DNA of 64,000 nt, taken from contig NZ_JRJE01000001.1 in NCBI RefSeq assembly GCF_000763295.1, forward strand, positions 1-64,000, read 5' to 3'. The position numbers and the translations under genes were made by a program. Source of the stretch: Thalassospira australica (lineage in GTDB: Bacteria; Pseudomonadota; Alphaproteobacteria; Rhodospirillales; Thalassospiraceae). This document shows positions 28,051 to 37,296 of this stretch, piece by piece (position 1 is the stretch's first letter; each line of letters begins with the position of its first letter). Below the pieces are notes generated by a model. It did not search any database, was not told the origin of the DNA, and saw only the letters and a program-made list of their open reading frames with translations.

Positions 28051-29355
28051 TTAGTTCAAAAAACCGAAGAGGCGCGGCAATGTGAGCGAAATAGCCGGGA
28101 TGTAGGTAACGAGAAGCAATACGACTATGTTCGACACCAGGAACGGGAAGCTTTTGCGGACAATATTGGCAAGGGGCTGTCCGCTGATGGCTGATCCCAG
28201 ATATAATCCAAGCCCATAGGGCGGGGTCATCAGACCGATCATCACATTGACCACCATGATCACACCAAACTGCACCGGGTCGACACCCATGGCAGCAACG
28301 ATCGGGGTAAAGAGCGGCGCAAAGAGCAGAAGCTGTACTGAATCGCCAATCCAAAGACCGTTGATCAGGAAGAAGATATTAAGACACAGCAACAGCATCC
28401 ACGGCTGCATATCCAGGGTCTCGATCAGCATGGTCAGTTCGGACGGCACGCGTTCGGTGGCAAGAATCCAGCTGATCACGCTGGCAAAGCCGACAATCAG
28501 ATAGACGGATGCTGAGGTGCGGACCGCACGATCAAGGATTTCCCAAATCTGTTTGAGTGACAAGGTGCGATAGGCGCAGATGCCGACCAGAATGGCATAG
28601 GCAACAGCGATCGACGCGGCCTCAGTTGCAGTAAAGATGCCCGAAATAATCCCGCCGATAATGATCAGCGGCATAAAGAGGGCCCAAAACGCGTTGTAGA
28701 AAATGCGGAATGCAAGACCTAACGTCAGAGCCTTGATCGGGTTGGCGGGGAAATTGTTTTTGCGTGCGATGAAGTAAATCACAGCAATCTGAGCAATCCC
28801 CATCATTGCACCGGGAACAGCACCGCCCAGGAACAGGGCCGCGACTGAGGTGTTGGTCAGGCTTGAGAAAATGATGAGCGGAATAGAGGGTGGAATAATC
28901 GGGCCCTGAATGGCTGAGCTGACGGTGACAGCGGCGGCGAAATCTTCGCGGTAGCCATCTTTTTTCATCATATCGATTTCAACCGGACCAAGGGCTGAGA
29001 TATCAGCCAATGCCGACCCCGATACACCTGAAAACATCATTGAGCCGACAACATTGACGTAGGCCAGTCCGCCGCGCCAGCGGCCAACCAATAAGCGGGA
29101 GAACTGAACAAGTCGTTCTGTCATCCCGACCGACGTCATTATTTCACCGGCAATGATGAATAGCGGGATCGACAGCCAAATAAACACATCCATCCCAGTA
29201 AAGAATTTATGGGAATACATGTGCAGCATGTCGACCATGCCAGGTTTGATGAAGAAATAGGAAAGTCCAGCAAAGCCAATTGCAAAGATCACCGGGCTGC
29301 CAAGGAACATCAGCAACAGCAGCAGGCCGATCATGATGAGAAGTGCGTAATCCAT
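28051..29355 (-). CDS. TRAP transporter large permease (DctM family)
   Basis: 434 residues, the usual length for DctM. Family segments GSPVIFAIGFAG, WLSIPLFIIAGEIM, SAIQGPIIPPSIPLIIFSS and TPPYGLGLYLGSAISG are visible among about twelve hydrophobic stretches. It lies nine bases after the small permease gene and 37 bases before the lyase gene, in the same operon. It forms the transport channel of the second TRAP system in this window. Confidence 0.93.
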   Translation of the reverse strand: MDYALLIMIGLLLLLMFLGSPVIFAIGFAGLSYFFIKPGMVDMLHMYSHKFFTGMDVFIWLSIPLFIIAGEIMTSVGMTERLVQFSRLLVGRWRGGLAYVNVVGSMMFSGVSGSALADISALGPVEIDMMKKDGYREDFAAAVTVSSAIQGPIIPPSIPLIIFSSLTNTSVAALFLGGAVPGAMMGIAQIAVIYFIARKNNFPANPIKALTLGLAFRIFYNAFWALFMPLIIIGGIISGIFTATEAASIAVAYAILVGICAYRTLSLKQIWEILDRAVRTSASVYLIVGFASVISWILATERVPSELTMLIETLDMQPWMLLLCLNIFFLINGLWIGDSVQLLLFAPLFTPIVAAMGVDPVQFGVIMVVNVMIGLMTPPYGLGLYLGSAISGQPLANIVRKSFPFLVSNIVVLLLVTYIPAISLTLPRLFGFLN

Positions 29356-29364
29356 AATATTCCC

Positions 29365-29883
29365 CTAGAGCTCGGCGCGCAGAAGAGAGGCTTCGTGCTC
29401 GGTTTCGGGGCCTCTAAACAGGTCGCGGATGGCAAGGATAACCATGTGAAACAGCATCAGAGCTGCTCCGACGGGGACGGAAAGATAAATCCAGAACCAT
29501 GATAAGTTCAGTGCCGCTGAGGTGCGCCGCATACCGAAAATGGCGGAATCAATACCTTTGACCAGCAAGATGCCAAGCAGCACAGCCAGAAGCAGACGAA
29601 ACATGGCATTGCGATAACCCAGCCAATTGCGCGGCCAGAAACGGTCAAAGAAGTCAACACAGACAAGTTGTTCGTCACGGACAAGCAGACTGCCGCCCAG
29701 CATCACGACCCATACCATAAGGAAACGCGATGCTTCCTCAGGCCATGGCAGCGAAAAGTTAAAGCCAAATCGCAAAACGACCTGCACGAACAGAATGACC
29801 GCGACGGACGCAAGCATCAGCCGGGCCGCAATCGACGTTATTCGGGCGACAGTCGATGAGAGTTTGTCGAGGGTTTGAAGCAT
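29365..29883 (-). CDS. TRAP transporter small permease (DctQ family)
   Basis: 172-residue four-helix membrane protein with the DctQ pattern FNFSLPWPEEASRFLMVWVVMLGGSLLVRD, in which the PWPEE(A)xR motif is characteristic. It lies between the binding protein (after a terminator-like hairpin) and the large permease. It likely bridges those two components in the inner membrane. Confidence 0.92.
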   Translation of the reverse strand: MLQTLDKLSSTVARITSIAARLMLASVAVILFVQVVLRFGFNFSLPWPEEASRFLMVWVVMLGGSLLVRDEQLVCVDFFDRFWPRNWLGYRNAMFRLLLAVLLGILLVKGIDSAIFGMRRTSAALNLSWFWIYLSVPVGAALMLFHMVILAIRDLFRGPETEHEASLLRAEL

Positions 29884-29982
29884 GGAAGATCCTCTCTCGG
29901 GCTATGCTTTCATATGAAAAGCACAGATCACGGAACAGCGCACGAACAGACCGCGTACAATCAGTAAATCAGGCGGGAACAG

Positions 29983-30013
29983 AAAAGGGCCTGGTCAGAA
30001 GCTGACCAGGCCC
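29983..30013 (-). terminator. Terminator-like attenuator between dctP and dctQ
   Basis: Twelve-bp perfect stem GGGCCTGGTCAG/CTGACCAGGCCC with a three-base loop, followed on the minus strand by TTTT. It lies directly after the binding-protein stop and probably causes partial termination, so the receptor is made in excess over the permeases. Confidence 0.75.
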
Positions 30014-30019
30014 GGATCA

Positions 30020-31054
30020 TTATTGCTGTGCCGCTTTGACGGCTGCATGAAGTTCGTCGATCAATTCAGCGCCAACCTTTTCTTCCATGAAAGCACGGAT
30101 TGGTTCCTTGGTGGCGTCAACGAATTGCTGGAATTCATCGGGAGTTGGCTGATAAATTTCGACGCCAGCGTCACGGATGACTTTGAGGTCCTGTGATTCC
30201 TTGGCTGCGATGATGCCGAGCATTGCAAAGGTGGCTTCACGGCTGGCATTGTCGAAGATGATTTTGTCTTCGTCGCTCAGCCCCTGATAGAAGTCGTCAT
30301 TGATGGTAACGAGCGGCATGTTGATCAGGTGATGATCGAGCGTGTAGTACTTCTGCACTTCCTGCAGGTTTGTCAGAAGCATGGTGTAAGGGGCGTTTTC
30401 CTGCCCATCGACAACACCCGTCTGAAGGGCACTATAAAGTTCGGCCCAAGCGATCGGGGTCGGAGAAGCACCAAGTGCTTTGACCATTTCCATATGCAGT
30501 GGGACGGTCTGGGTCCGGATTTTCAAACCCTGCATATCTGCAGGCGTCCGGATCGGGCGGACCGAGTTTGAGAAGTTGCGAAATGCACCGGTCAGATAGC
30601 TCATGATGCGCACACCGCTGCCCTCGGCAATCATGTCGGACAGTTTTGCGCCAAACGGCCCATCGTTGAGAACCTTGCGCGCGACTTCAGTAGTCGGGAA
30701 GGTGTAGGGCATCTCAAGGATTTGTGCAGGCGGATAATAGGCGGCAAGATGGCCGGCATTCAAGCCGCCAACCATGTCGACCAGACCGATGGAGTTTTGT
30801 TCGGCAAGGGATTCAAGATCGCCAAGCTGGCCGTTTGGGTAAACCTCAAGTTTATAACGACCCTCAGACTGAGTTTGAAGAACGTTGTCGAAAACCTCGG
30901 TAAAGGTCCAATACGGATTATCAAGAAGATCGCCTTCGCCATCAACGTGGGCGAATTTGACAATGGTTTGTGCGTAGGCAGGTGCAGACAATACGGAGCC
31001 AAGGCCAATGGTGGCGGCGAGGGTGGCAAGCCGAAGTTTTCGAAGGATCGTCAT
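30020..31054 (-). CDS. TRAP transporter periplasmic substrate-binding protein (DctP family)
   Basis: 344 residues from the ATG at 31054, which is preceded by AAAGGAG. The Sec signal peptide MTILRKLRLATLAATIG ends at AYA, and the mature protein begins QTIVKFAHV. DctP family blocks are present, including LKIRTQTVPLHMEMVKALGASPTPIAWAELYSALQTGVVDGQENA, which holds the conserved Arg that grips the ligand carboxylate. It heads the operon dctP-dctQ-dctM-lyase-FAD dehydrogenase. Ligand is expected to be an organic acid, which suits the oxidoreductases encoded around it. Confidence 0.92.
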   Translation of the reverse strand: MTILRKLRLATLAATIGLGSVLSAPAYAQTIVKFAHVDGEGDLLDNPYWTFTEVFDNVLQTQSEGRYKLEVYPNGQLGDLESLAEQNSIGLVDMVGGLNAGHLAAYYPPAQILEMPYTFPTTEVARKVLNDGPFGAKLSDMIAEGSGVRIMSYLTGAFRNFSNSVRPIRTPADMQGLKIRTQTVPLHMEMVKALGASPTPIAWAELYSALQTGVVDGQENAPYTMLLTNLQEVQKYYTLDHHLINMPLVTINDDFYQGLSDEDKIIFDNASREATFAMLGIIAAKESQDLKVIRDAGVEIYQPTPDEFQQFVDATKEPIRAFMEEKVGAELIDELHAAVKAAQQ

Positions 31055-31452
31055 TTCTTCTCCTTTGCCAAACGACGTACAAAGCAGTGGCGCTTCGAAG
31101 GTCGCCCGGTTTCCCTGATTAAATTTGCAACGTTGGTCGGACTTTGTCCTGATCACAGACGTTCGTTTTGTTGCCGGATGCGTGTCAGACGGTCGAGCAA
31201 TGGTGATTGGGCGAGAAAGCCATTACTGAATCCGACGGCATCCGGTAAAATCAAAATATATCGGATGCGATCAGTGTCAACATAATATGACAAAAAATTT
31301 CCTATAGTATATTTTTTGTCATATGTGGCATAATCCAGAGAATGTTATAAAGTGCGTTTGCAGCACAAGAGCACCGGTCGCGCAATTTAAGGTTGTCAGT
31401 TCGGTAACTAATTGAAATAAAATAAGATGTTTGCACAAGGGAATGAGTAAGG
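31055..31452. promoter_or_regulatory. Divergent promoter region of the second TRAP locus
   Basis: 398 bp between dctP and the XRE-cupin gene with no credible gene. It holds the 40-bp inverted repeat at 31285-31324 and a weaker one, TTGCCGGATGC (31171-31181) with GCATCCGGTAA (31238-31248). Confidence 0.6.
31285..31324. promoter_or_regulatory. Large perfect inverted repeat, probable operator of the XRE-cupin regulator
   Basis: Arms ATATGACAAAAAAT (31285-31298) and ATTTTTTGTCATAT (31311-31324) are exact reverse complements around a 12-base AT-rich spacer containing TATAGTAT. The spacing of the arm centres is about 26 bp. It is placed to control both divergent transcripts. Confidence 0.6.
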
Positions 31453-32070
31453 ATGAACGTCGATCTGGAAAATCTTCAGAATCACCGTCGTCAGTTTAAT
31501 GCGGACAGTAACAAGTCCGATGAAATCGGACCCCGGTTACATCAGTTGCGCAAGGGGCGCGGCTGGACGTTGCAGGATGCCAGCAAGGCGTCTGGCATCT
31601 CGGCATCGGCATTTTCCAAGATTGAGCGCGGTGAGCTTTCGCCAACCATCTCGACGATTCAGCGGATTGCGCGCGGGTTCGAGATGGATGTTCTCAGCCT
31701 TTTGTCCGACCCCGATGAACAGCCGACACTCTTGGGGCGCCGAAGTGTGACGCGTGTCAATGAAGGCAAGCCCCATCTGTCAGGTAATTGCGACAACCAA
31801 TTGTTATGTGCGGACTTGAAAAACAAGCGCATGACACCGATTAGAACCCGCGTGGTGGCCCGTGATGTCGAGGAATATGATGTTTGGCCAAAAACCGACG
31901 CCGAAATTTATATGACGGTTCTAAGCGGTACGGTTGTTGTACACAGCAAGATCTATGAGCCGCTTGAACTGCATGAAGGTGACTCGATGTATTATGATGC
32001 GAGTGCCGAACATGTCTGGACGCGAGAGGGGCCCGAAGAAGCCATCGTTCTTTGGGTGCTGACGAGCTGA
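31453..32070 (+). CDS. XRE-family regulator with C-terminal cupin domain
   Basis: 205 residues. An N-terminal helix-turn-helix (about 25-82: IGPRLHQLRKGRGWTLQDASKASGISASAFSKIERGELSP) is joined to a cupin-like sensor domain (about 110-205) with ETHP-type beta strands. Such one-component regulators often sense the substrate of an adjacent uptake or catabolic operon. It is divergent from the TRAP operon and its stop lies eight bases ahead of the FMN oxidase start, so it is co-transcribed with that gene. Confidence 0.9.
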   Translation: MNVDLENLQNHRRQFNADSNKSDEIGPRLHQLRKGRGWTLQDASKASGISASAFSKIERGELSPTISTIQRIARGFEMDVLSLLSDPDEQPTLLGRRSVTRVNEGKPHLSGNCDNQLLCADLKNKRMTPIRTRVVARDVEEYDVWPKTDAEIYMTVLSGTVVVHSKIYEPLELHEGDSMYYDASAEHVWTREGPEEAIVLWVLTS

Positions 32071-32078
32071 CCAATATC

Positions 32079-33224
32079 ATGACCAGCTTGCTAAACGCCG
32101 ATGATTATCGGGCATCTGCCAAAAGATATTTGCCCAAGGGGCTGTTTGAATACATTGACCGCGGGACAGAGGCCGAACTGGCATTGTCTGATATTCGCCG
32201 GTCACTTGATGTGATCAAGTTCCGTCCATCGGTGTTGCAAGGTCATCTGGCCTGCGACATGACAGCGACGTTTCTTGGCAAGCGCCACGCAACCCCCTTG
32301 ATCATTGCGCCAACTGCGCTGGCCGGACTGGTTTCCTATGACGGTGAGGTCAAGCTTGCCCGTGCGGCCAGTCGTTTGGGGATGCCGTTTTGTGTCTCAA
32401 CCCAGTCAGTAACGTCGATTGATGACATCCGCAAAGGGGCACCCGATGCTGACTTGTGGCTGCAGTTATATGTCTGGAAGAACCGCGATTTGACCTGGGG
32501 GCTGTTGGGGCGCGCCAAACGTAGTGGGGTTTCGACATTAGTCGTGACTGCAGATACGCCTCTTTCGCCCAAGCGTGATTATAATCAGCGGAACGGATTT
32601 TCCGTGCCGTTCGTCCCATCGGTACGTGCATCTTGGGATGTGCTAACCCATCCGCGGTGGCTGTGTTCGGTGATGTTGCGTTATCTGATCCATACGGGTA
32701 TGCCCGGCTATGCGCATTATCCAGATGCTTGCAGAACCTCGATTGCCAGCCAAGCAATAACCGAAGATGTTGAAATTGACAGTGCGATCAGTTGGGAAGA
32801 TATCGCCGAGATCAAAAATCGCTGGCCGGGTAAAATGGTTATCAAGGGGGTGTTGTCCGTAAAAGATGCGCTGAAAGCCGAGGCCCTTGGCATGGACGGG
32901 ATTGTTGTTTCGGCCCATGGTGGGCGGAACTTTGATGTCGCGCCCGCACCGGCGGATGTATTGCCCGATATTGTTAAGGCACTTGGCGGCCGGATGACGG
33001 TCATGGCCGATAGTGGCGTGCGCCGAGGCAGCGACGCGTTGAAGTATTTGGCACTGGGCAGTCAGGCGGTGATGATCGGGCGTTTGCCCCTGTATGGCTT
33101 GGCGTCGGGCGGAGAGCAGGGGGCTTGCAACGCGCTTTCCATGCTGATTGAAGAGATGCACAGCAATCTGGTGTTCGCCGGAGCCCGGAATATAGAAGCA
33201 TTTAGTGCCGAAGCGATTTTGTAA
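32079..33224 (+). CDS. FMN-dependent L-2-hydroxyacid oxidase/dehydrogenase (LldD/glycolate oxidase family)
   Basis: 381 residues from the ATG at 32079. The active-site base His280 and following GGR are seen in VVSAHGGRNFD, the family's substrate and FMN site; Lys266 in VIKGV and the GSQAVMIGR phosphate loop are also present. The usual SNHGGR is SAHGGR here. Members oxidise L-lactate, glycolate, mandelate and related L-2-hydroxyacids. Together with the FAD D-2-hydroxyacid dehydrogenase across the regulator and TRAP genes, it suggests a pathway that handles both stereoisomers of one hydroxyacid. Confidence 0.92.
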   Translation: MTSLLNADDYRASAKRYLPKGLFEYIDRGTEAELALSDIRRSLDVIKFRPSVLQGHLACDMTATFLGKRHATPLIIAPTALAGLVSYDGEVKLARAASRLGMPFCVSTQSVTSIDDIRKGAPDADLWLQLYVWKNRDLTWGLLGRAKRSGVSTLVVTADTPLSPKRDYNQRNGFSVPFVPSVRASWDVLTHPRWLCSVMLRYLIHTGMPGYAHYPDACRTSIASQAITEDVEIDSAISWEDIAEIKNRWPGKMVIKGVLSVKDALKAEALGMDGIVVSAHGGRNFDVAPAPADVLPDIVKALGGRMTVMADSGVRRGSDALKYLALGSQAVMIGRLPLYGLASGGEQGACNALSMLIEEMHSNLVFAGARNIEAFSAEAIL

Positions 33225-33254
33225 GACGGTGCGCCAAACTGTCGTGTCATGGCA

Positions 33255-34274
33255 TCAATGCGTGATCGGTTGGGTCAGGGTGACGATGTTGAACCCCTGA
33301 CGGGCGAAGATCTTTGACTGTCGGGTGATGTTTTGGCGTTTTTGATCCGGGTTTTTATCCAGGCTGATGCAGCCAATCGGAATGATCGTGGCATCGCGCC
33401 GGGCAAGGGTCAGGATTTCAGCGGCAATATGATCTTCGTGAAACACGATATCGGCGGTTTCAATCGCACGCGCGATGCCATGCGGCAGGTCAAAGGCATT
33501 GTCGACCGTCAGCTCGGCAAACATGGTTTGTCCGCCCGCAACTGTTGCCAAACTGCCATCGGGAACAAATTGACGCAGTGCCAGATCAATGTCTTCGGGC
33601 CCGGCGCGGTCGGTGGCGCGCGCTTGCAGGCCGCGCTGAAAAAAATGGGTCCAGAACCGTTGGCGAGACAGATTGTCATGCAGGTGATCAGCAACCTTTT
33701 GCCGGGCATCGCGGGCAATGCGGGCCAATTGCGACATCGATGCGGGCAATACGGTTTCAAGGCGCTGGCGAATAATCCGTGCCAAGGCCGGTGCGCAGGC
33801 GCCCGTTGAAATCGTGATCATCACCGGCGAACGGTCCAGAATGGCCGGGACGATAAAATCGCAATGCGGGGTTCTATCCACTACGTTCAACAGGATATTG
33901 CGCCGCTTCGTTGCGGCCTGCAGTCGGTTGGTGAGGTAAGGATCATCCGCAGCGTCAAACACCATCGCGGCCCCATTGACCATGGTGTCAACGAAGGGCG
34001 CGTTTTCCCAAACGATCCGCCCTTCGTCCACCATCACTGCAATATCGTCACAGATTTCCGGGGCGACGACCGTGATTTGCGCCTGACTTCGGATCAGAAG
34101 GCGTAATTTGCCAAGGGCAACTTCACCCCCACCCAGAACCAGAACCTTTTTCCCGGTAACCCGAATGAATGCCGGGAAATAGGCGAAGTTTTCCGACCCG
34201 TCGGGCAACCCATGCCCTGCTGACGCGGTTGCGTCAGGGGTGTTGTTATTCTGCGGCGCGCGGTAGTGCGTCAT
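33255..34274 (-). CDS. cysG: Siroheme synthase-like protein: precorrin-2 dehydrogenase/ferrochelatase domain with degenerate methyltransferase-like tail
   Basis: 339 residues. Residues about 30-230 form the CysG N-terminal module: a Rossmann fold with VLVLGGGEVALGK, then NVVDRTPHCDFIVPAILDRSPVMITISTGACAPALAR. This module oxidises precorrin-2 and inserts iron to make siroheme, the cofactor of NirB. The C-terminal 100 residues resemble only the first part of the uroporphyrinogen-III methyltransferase (SUMT) domain (IETADIVFHEDHIAAEILTLARRDA) but lack the GAGPGD loop and the remaining 170 residues. The gene overlaps nasA by 29 bases at the end of the nitrate operon. A separate SUMT gene must exist elsewhere. 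The symbol reflects only the N-terminal module. Confidence 0.8.
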   Translation of the reverse strand: MTHYRAPQNNNTPDATASAGHGLPDGSENFAYFPAFIRVTGKKVLVLGGGEVALGKLRLLIRSQAQITVVAPEICDDIAVMVDEGRIVWENAPFVDTMVNGAAMVFDAADDPYLTNRLQAATKRRNILLNVVDRTPHCDFIVPAILDRSPVMITISTGACAPALARIIRQRLETVLPASMSQLARIARDARQKVADHLHDNLSRQRFWTHFFQRGLQARATDRAGPEDIDLALRQFVPDGSLATVAGGQTMFAELTVDNAFDLPHGIARAIETADIVFHEDHIAAEILTLARRDATIIPIGCISLDKNPDQKRQNITRQSKIFARQGFNIVTLTQPITH

Positions 34275-36954
34275 CGAGAATCTCCTTTATTTCCGGCAAG
34301 CAGGACCCACATCCTGTCCCTGCCTGAAGCAGGCTGCCAATATCGGCGGCGGTGACGGCATTCTGTTGGGAAATTGCACGGCTGATGGCCGCAAGTCCGA
34401 CCGAGAAACACGAACAGATCAAACGATCATTGAGCGCACTGGCATCGGGCATGCGCCCGGCCAAAAGCGCGTTGCGTTCAACCGGTGCGACAAGATCAGA
34501 TGCAAACAGATTTGACACCCAGTCACGGCCAAGGGCGGGGCGGTCCGGGCCGATAAACAGCGCGCCGGTAATCCGGTCGCCATTCATGCGGGCATAGCGA
34601 TGAATGCCTTTCTGGCTGTCGCTATATTCAATGACCTGTTCGACGTCATTGTTTGCAGCAACCGGTAAAAGGGATTTGAACATCAGCGCTTCATCCCCGG
34701 CGATCTCATAAATCATGCTGCCCGGCCCGGTGGTGCTGACCCAATAAGGCAAATTTGAAAGATCGACCGCTGTGCTGGAAAACAAAATGCCCTGCCATTT
34801 CGGGGTAAAGGGGCATACCGAAACCGGGACATGTTTGCTTTCGGGTTGGCCGGAGTGGGGGTCAACATTGGAGGGCGTTAGTCGACCAATCCCACCCGCA
34901 GCCGAGAAGATATCGTTCCAGTGCATGGGAACAAAAACCTGTCCCGGTGTTTGCGCATCTGTCACAGAAACCCGCATCAGTGCTGTGCCATATTTGCTCG
35001 AAATCCTGGCAATCCCGTTATCGTTCAGGCCATAAAAACCGGCATCCCGGGGGTGGATTTCAAGCAGTGGTTCAGGCCGATGCGCACTTAGGCGTGCGGC
35101 GGTTCCGGTGCGGGTCATGGTGTGCCATTGGTCGCGATAACGACCACTGTTGGCAATCAGTGGAAAGTCCCCATTTGTTTGCGATTGCGGCAGGGCATGT
35201 TCCACGGCAATCATTTTCGCCCGCCCGCTTGAGGTGGTGAAAATCCCGTCACCATAAAGGCGCTTGGCCCCCGATTTCGGTTGATGTTTGCGTGACGCGG
35301 GCCACTGGAACGGTTCCATTGCCTCATAGGCCGATTTCTTTGCCTTGCGCCAGATGCCGATGTCAAAGGCCCGCATGCCGTCGTTTTCAAATTCCGATAG
35401 CGCGGCATGTTCGGCAAAAATGTCGCTGGGGTCGCGGTATTTGAAAGCCTTGGCATATCCCATGGCTTTGGCGACCTCCGTCATGATCCACCAGTCGGGC
35501 TTGGCATTGCCCTGGGACGGGCGAAACGGCCGCTGGCGCGAAATGCGGCGCTCGGAATTGGTCACGGTGCCCGATTTTTCTGCCCATCCGCTGGCGGGCA
35601 GTTTGATGTGGGCATGGCGCAATGTGTCGGTGTCATTGACGACATCAGACACAATCACAAGCGGGCAGCGCGACAGGGCCAGACGTACGCGATCTGCATC
35701 AGGAAGGCTGACCGCCGGGTTGGTCGCCATGATCCAGACGGCCTTGATTTCCCCGCTTTCGATCGCGCGGAACATATCAACGGCCTTGTGGCCTTCGCCC
35801 GGTTCAAGAACGTCTGATTTCCAGAACCGTTTGATCCGATCCACATCCATCGGATCGTTCGGGTTCATATGGGCGGCCAGTTGGTTGGCAAGACCGCCGA
35901 CTTCGCGCCCGCCCATGGCATTGGGTTGGCCGGTGACGGAAAACGGGCTTGAACCCGGTTTTCCGACACGGCCGGTTGCCAGATGGCAATTGAGGATCGA
36001 ATTAACCTTGTCCGATCCGCTAGATGACTGGTTCACGCCCTGAGAAAACACCGTGACGGTGCGATCAAAGGCCGCAAACCAGGTAAACAACGTTTCCAGC
36101 TTTCCCAGACCTGAGCCGGTTTCATCGGCACTTTCTTGGGTGTCGAGCCCGCATTTTTCTGCGGTTGTCTCGATATCCGGGCAGTCAGCACGTGCGTCTG
36201 CCACGGCCTGTTCGTAGCCGCTGACATGGCGGGCCACGTAACGAAGATCGGTATTGCGGGTCTGGTCAAGCCAGGACAGCAAACCGTTAAACAGGGCAAC
36301 GTCGCTGCCCGGTTTGATTGGCAGGTGCAGATCGGCAATATCGCAACTTGCCGTCCGCCTGGGATCAATCACGACGATCTTTGTGCCGCGTTTTTCCCTG
36401 GCCGCACGCAGGCGCTGATTAAGCACCGGGTGGCACCATGCCAGATTTGACCCGGTCAGAATGACCAGATCAGCGATTTCAAGGTCTTCATAGCAGCCGG
36501 GCACAACATCCGCGCCAAAGGCACGTTTGTGACCGACCACGGTGGACGCCATGCAAAGTCGGGAATTGGTATCGATATGCGGCGATCCGATGAAGCCTTT
36601 GATCAGTTTGTTGGCAACGTAGTAATCCTCGGTCAGGAGCTGACCGGAAACATAAAACGCCACCGACTTCGGGCCATGCTTTTCGATGGTGTCACGCAGG
36701 CGATTTGCGGTTTCGGAAATTGCCGCGTTCCAGTCCACCTGTACGCCATCGATTTCCGGTTCCAGCAAACGAAAATCGCGTTTGGTTTCGGCAGTGATCG
36801 TATCGATCAGTGCCGCGCCCTTGGAACATACCCGTCCGAAATTGGCCGGGTGGTCGGGGTCGCCGCCGACAGCCCATCCATCCCGGGTTGGCGAAATGAT
36901 CAGGCCACAGCCAACACCGCAATAGGGGCAGGTTGTTTTGACCTCATCCCGCAT
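34246..36954 (-). CDS. nasA: Assimilatory nitrate reductase catalytic subunit
   Basis: 902-residue molybdopterin oxidoreductase that reduces nitrate to nitrite in the cytoplasm. An N-terminal [4Fe-4S] motif is formed by Cys9, Cys12, Cys16 and Cys43 (TCPYCGVGCG...RVCSKG). Molybdopterin-binding domains follow. The C-terminal 60 residues contain a BFD-like [2Fe-2S] motif (ICSCF...GTGCGSC), found in NasA proteins that take electrons from a partner such as NasB or ferredoxin. It overlaps nirD by 11 bases and cysG-like by 29, in the operon nirB-nirD-nasA-cysG-like. Confidence 0.96.
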   Translation of the reverse strand: MRDEVKTTCPYCGVGCGLIISPTRDGWAVGGDPDHPANFGRVCSKGAALIDTITAETKRDFRLLEPEIDGVQVDWNAAISETANRLRDTIEKHGPKSVAFYVSGQLLTEDYYVANKLIKGFIGSPHIDTNSRLCMASTVVGHKRAFGADVVPGCYEDLEIADLVILTGSNLAWCHPVLNQRLRAAREKRGTKIVVIDPRRTASCDIADLHLPIKPGSDVALFNGLLSWLDQTRNTDLRYVARHVSGYEQAVADARADCPDIETTAEKCGLDTQESADETGSGLGKLETLFTWFAAFDRTVTVFSQGVNQSSSGSDKVNSILNCHLATGRVGKPGSSPFSVTGQPNAMGGREVGGLANQLAAHMNPNDPMDVDRIKRFWKSDVLEPGEGHKAVDMFRAIESGEIKAVWIMATNPAVSLPDADRVRLALSRCPLVIVSDVVNDTDTLRHAHIKLPASGWAEKSGTVTNSERRISRQRPFRPSQGNAKPDWWIMTEVAKAMGYAKAFKYRDPSDIFAEHAALSEFENDGMRAFDIGIWRKAKKSAYEAMEPFQWPASRKHQPKSGAKRLYGDGIFTTSSGRAKMIAVEHALPQSQTNGDFPLIANSGRYRDQWHTMTRTGTAARLSAHRPEPLLEIHPRDAGFYGLNDNGIARISSKYGTALMRVSVTDAQTPGQVFVPMHWNDIFSAAGGIGRLTPSNVDPHSGQPESKHVPVSVCPFTPKWQGILFSSTAVDLSNLPYWVSTTGPGSMIYEIAGDEALMFKSLLPVAANNDVEQVIEYSDSQKGIHRYARMNGDRITGALFIGPDRPALGRDWVSNLFASDLVAPVERNALLAGRMPDASALNDRLICSCFSVGLAAISRAISQQNAVTAADIGSLLQAGTGCGSCLPEIKEILDDALPRAAE

Positions 36955-37291
36955 GGCGCAAACCAGCTTGCAATTCTGTCAGGCCAACTCGCACGGTGCC
37001 ATCCACCACCTGGCATTCCACCTTGGCCGCACAGCCGTCATCGGGGCCCTGGGCCTCGCCGGTTTCAAGTGAAAACACCATGTTATGAAGCGGGCAGGTC
37101 ACAAAATGCCCATGAACGATCCCCTGCGCCAGCGGCCCCTGTTTGTGCGGGCAGCGGTCCAGCAACGCAAAGATCTGATCATCAAGGGTTCTGAAAATCG
37201 CAATACGATCGGTTTCCGTCTGAAGGGTGCGCGCCCCTTGTTGCGGAATGGCCGAAACAGGACCGATATCTATCCAGTGAAGGTTTGTCAT
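36944..37291 (-). CDS. nirD: Assimilatory nitrite reductase small subunit (Rieske type)
   Basis: 115 residues. A Rieske [2Fe-2S] centre is provided by Cys47, His49, Cys66 and His69 in CPHKQGPLAQG and TCPLHNMVF. The size and motifs match NirD, the electron-transfer partner of NirB in NADH-dependent nitrite reduction. It begins five bases after the nirB stop and overlaps the start of nasA. Confidence 0.95.
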   Translation of the reverse strand: MTNLHWIDIGPVSAIPQQGARTLQTETDRIAIFRTLDDQIFALLDRCPHKQGPLAQGIVHGHFVTCPLHNMVFSLETGEAQGPDDGCAAKVECQVVDGTVRVGLTELQAGLRHAG

Positions 37292-37296
37292 CTGTC

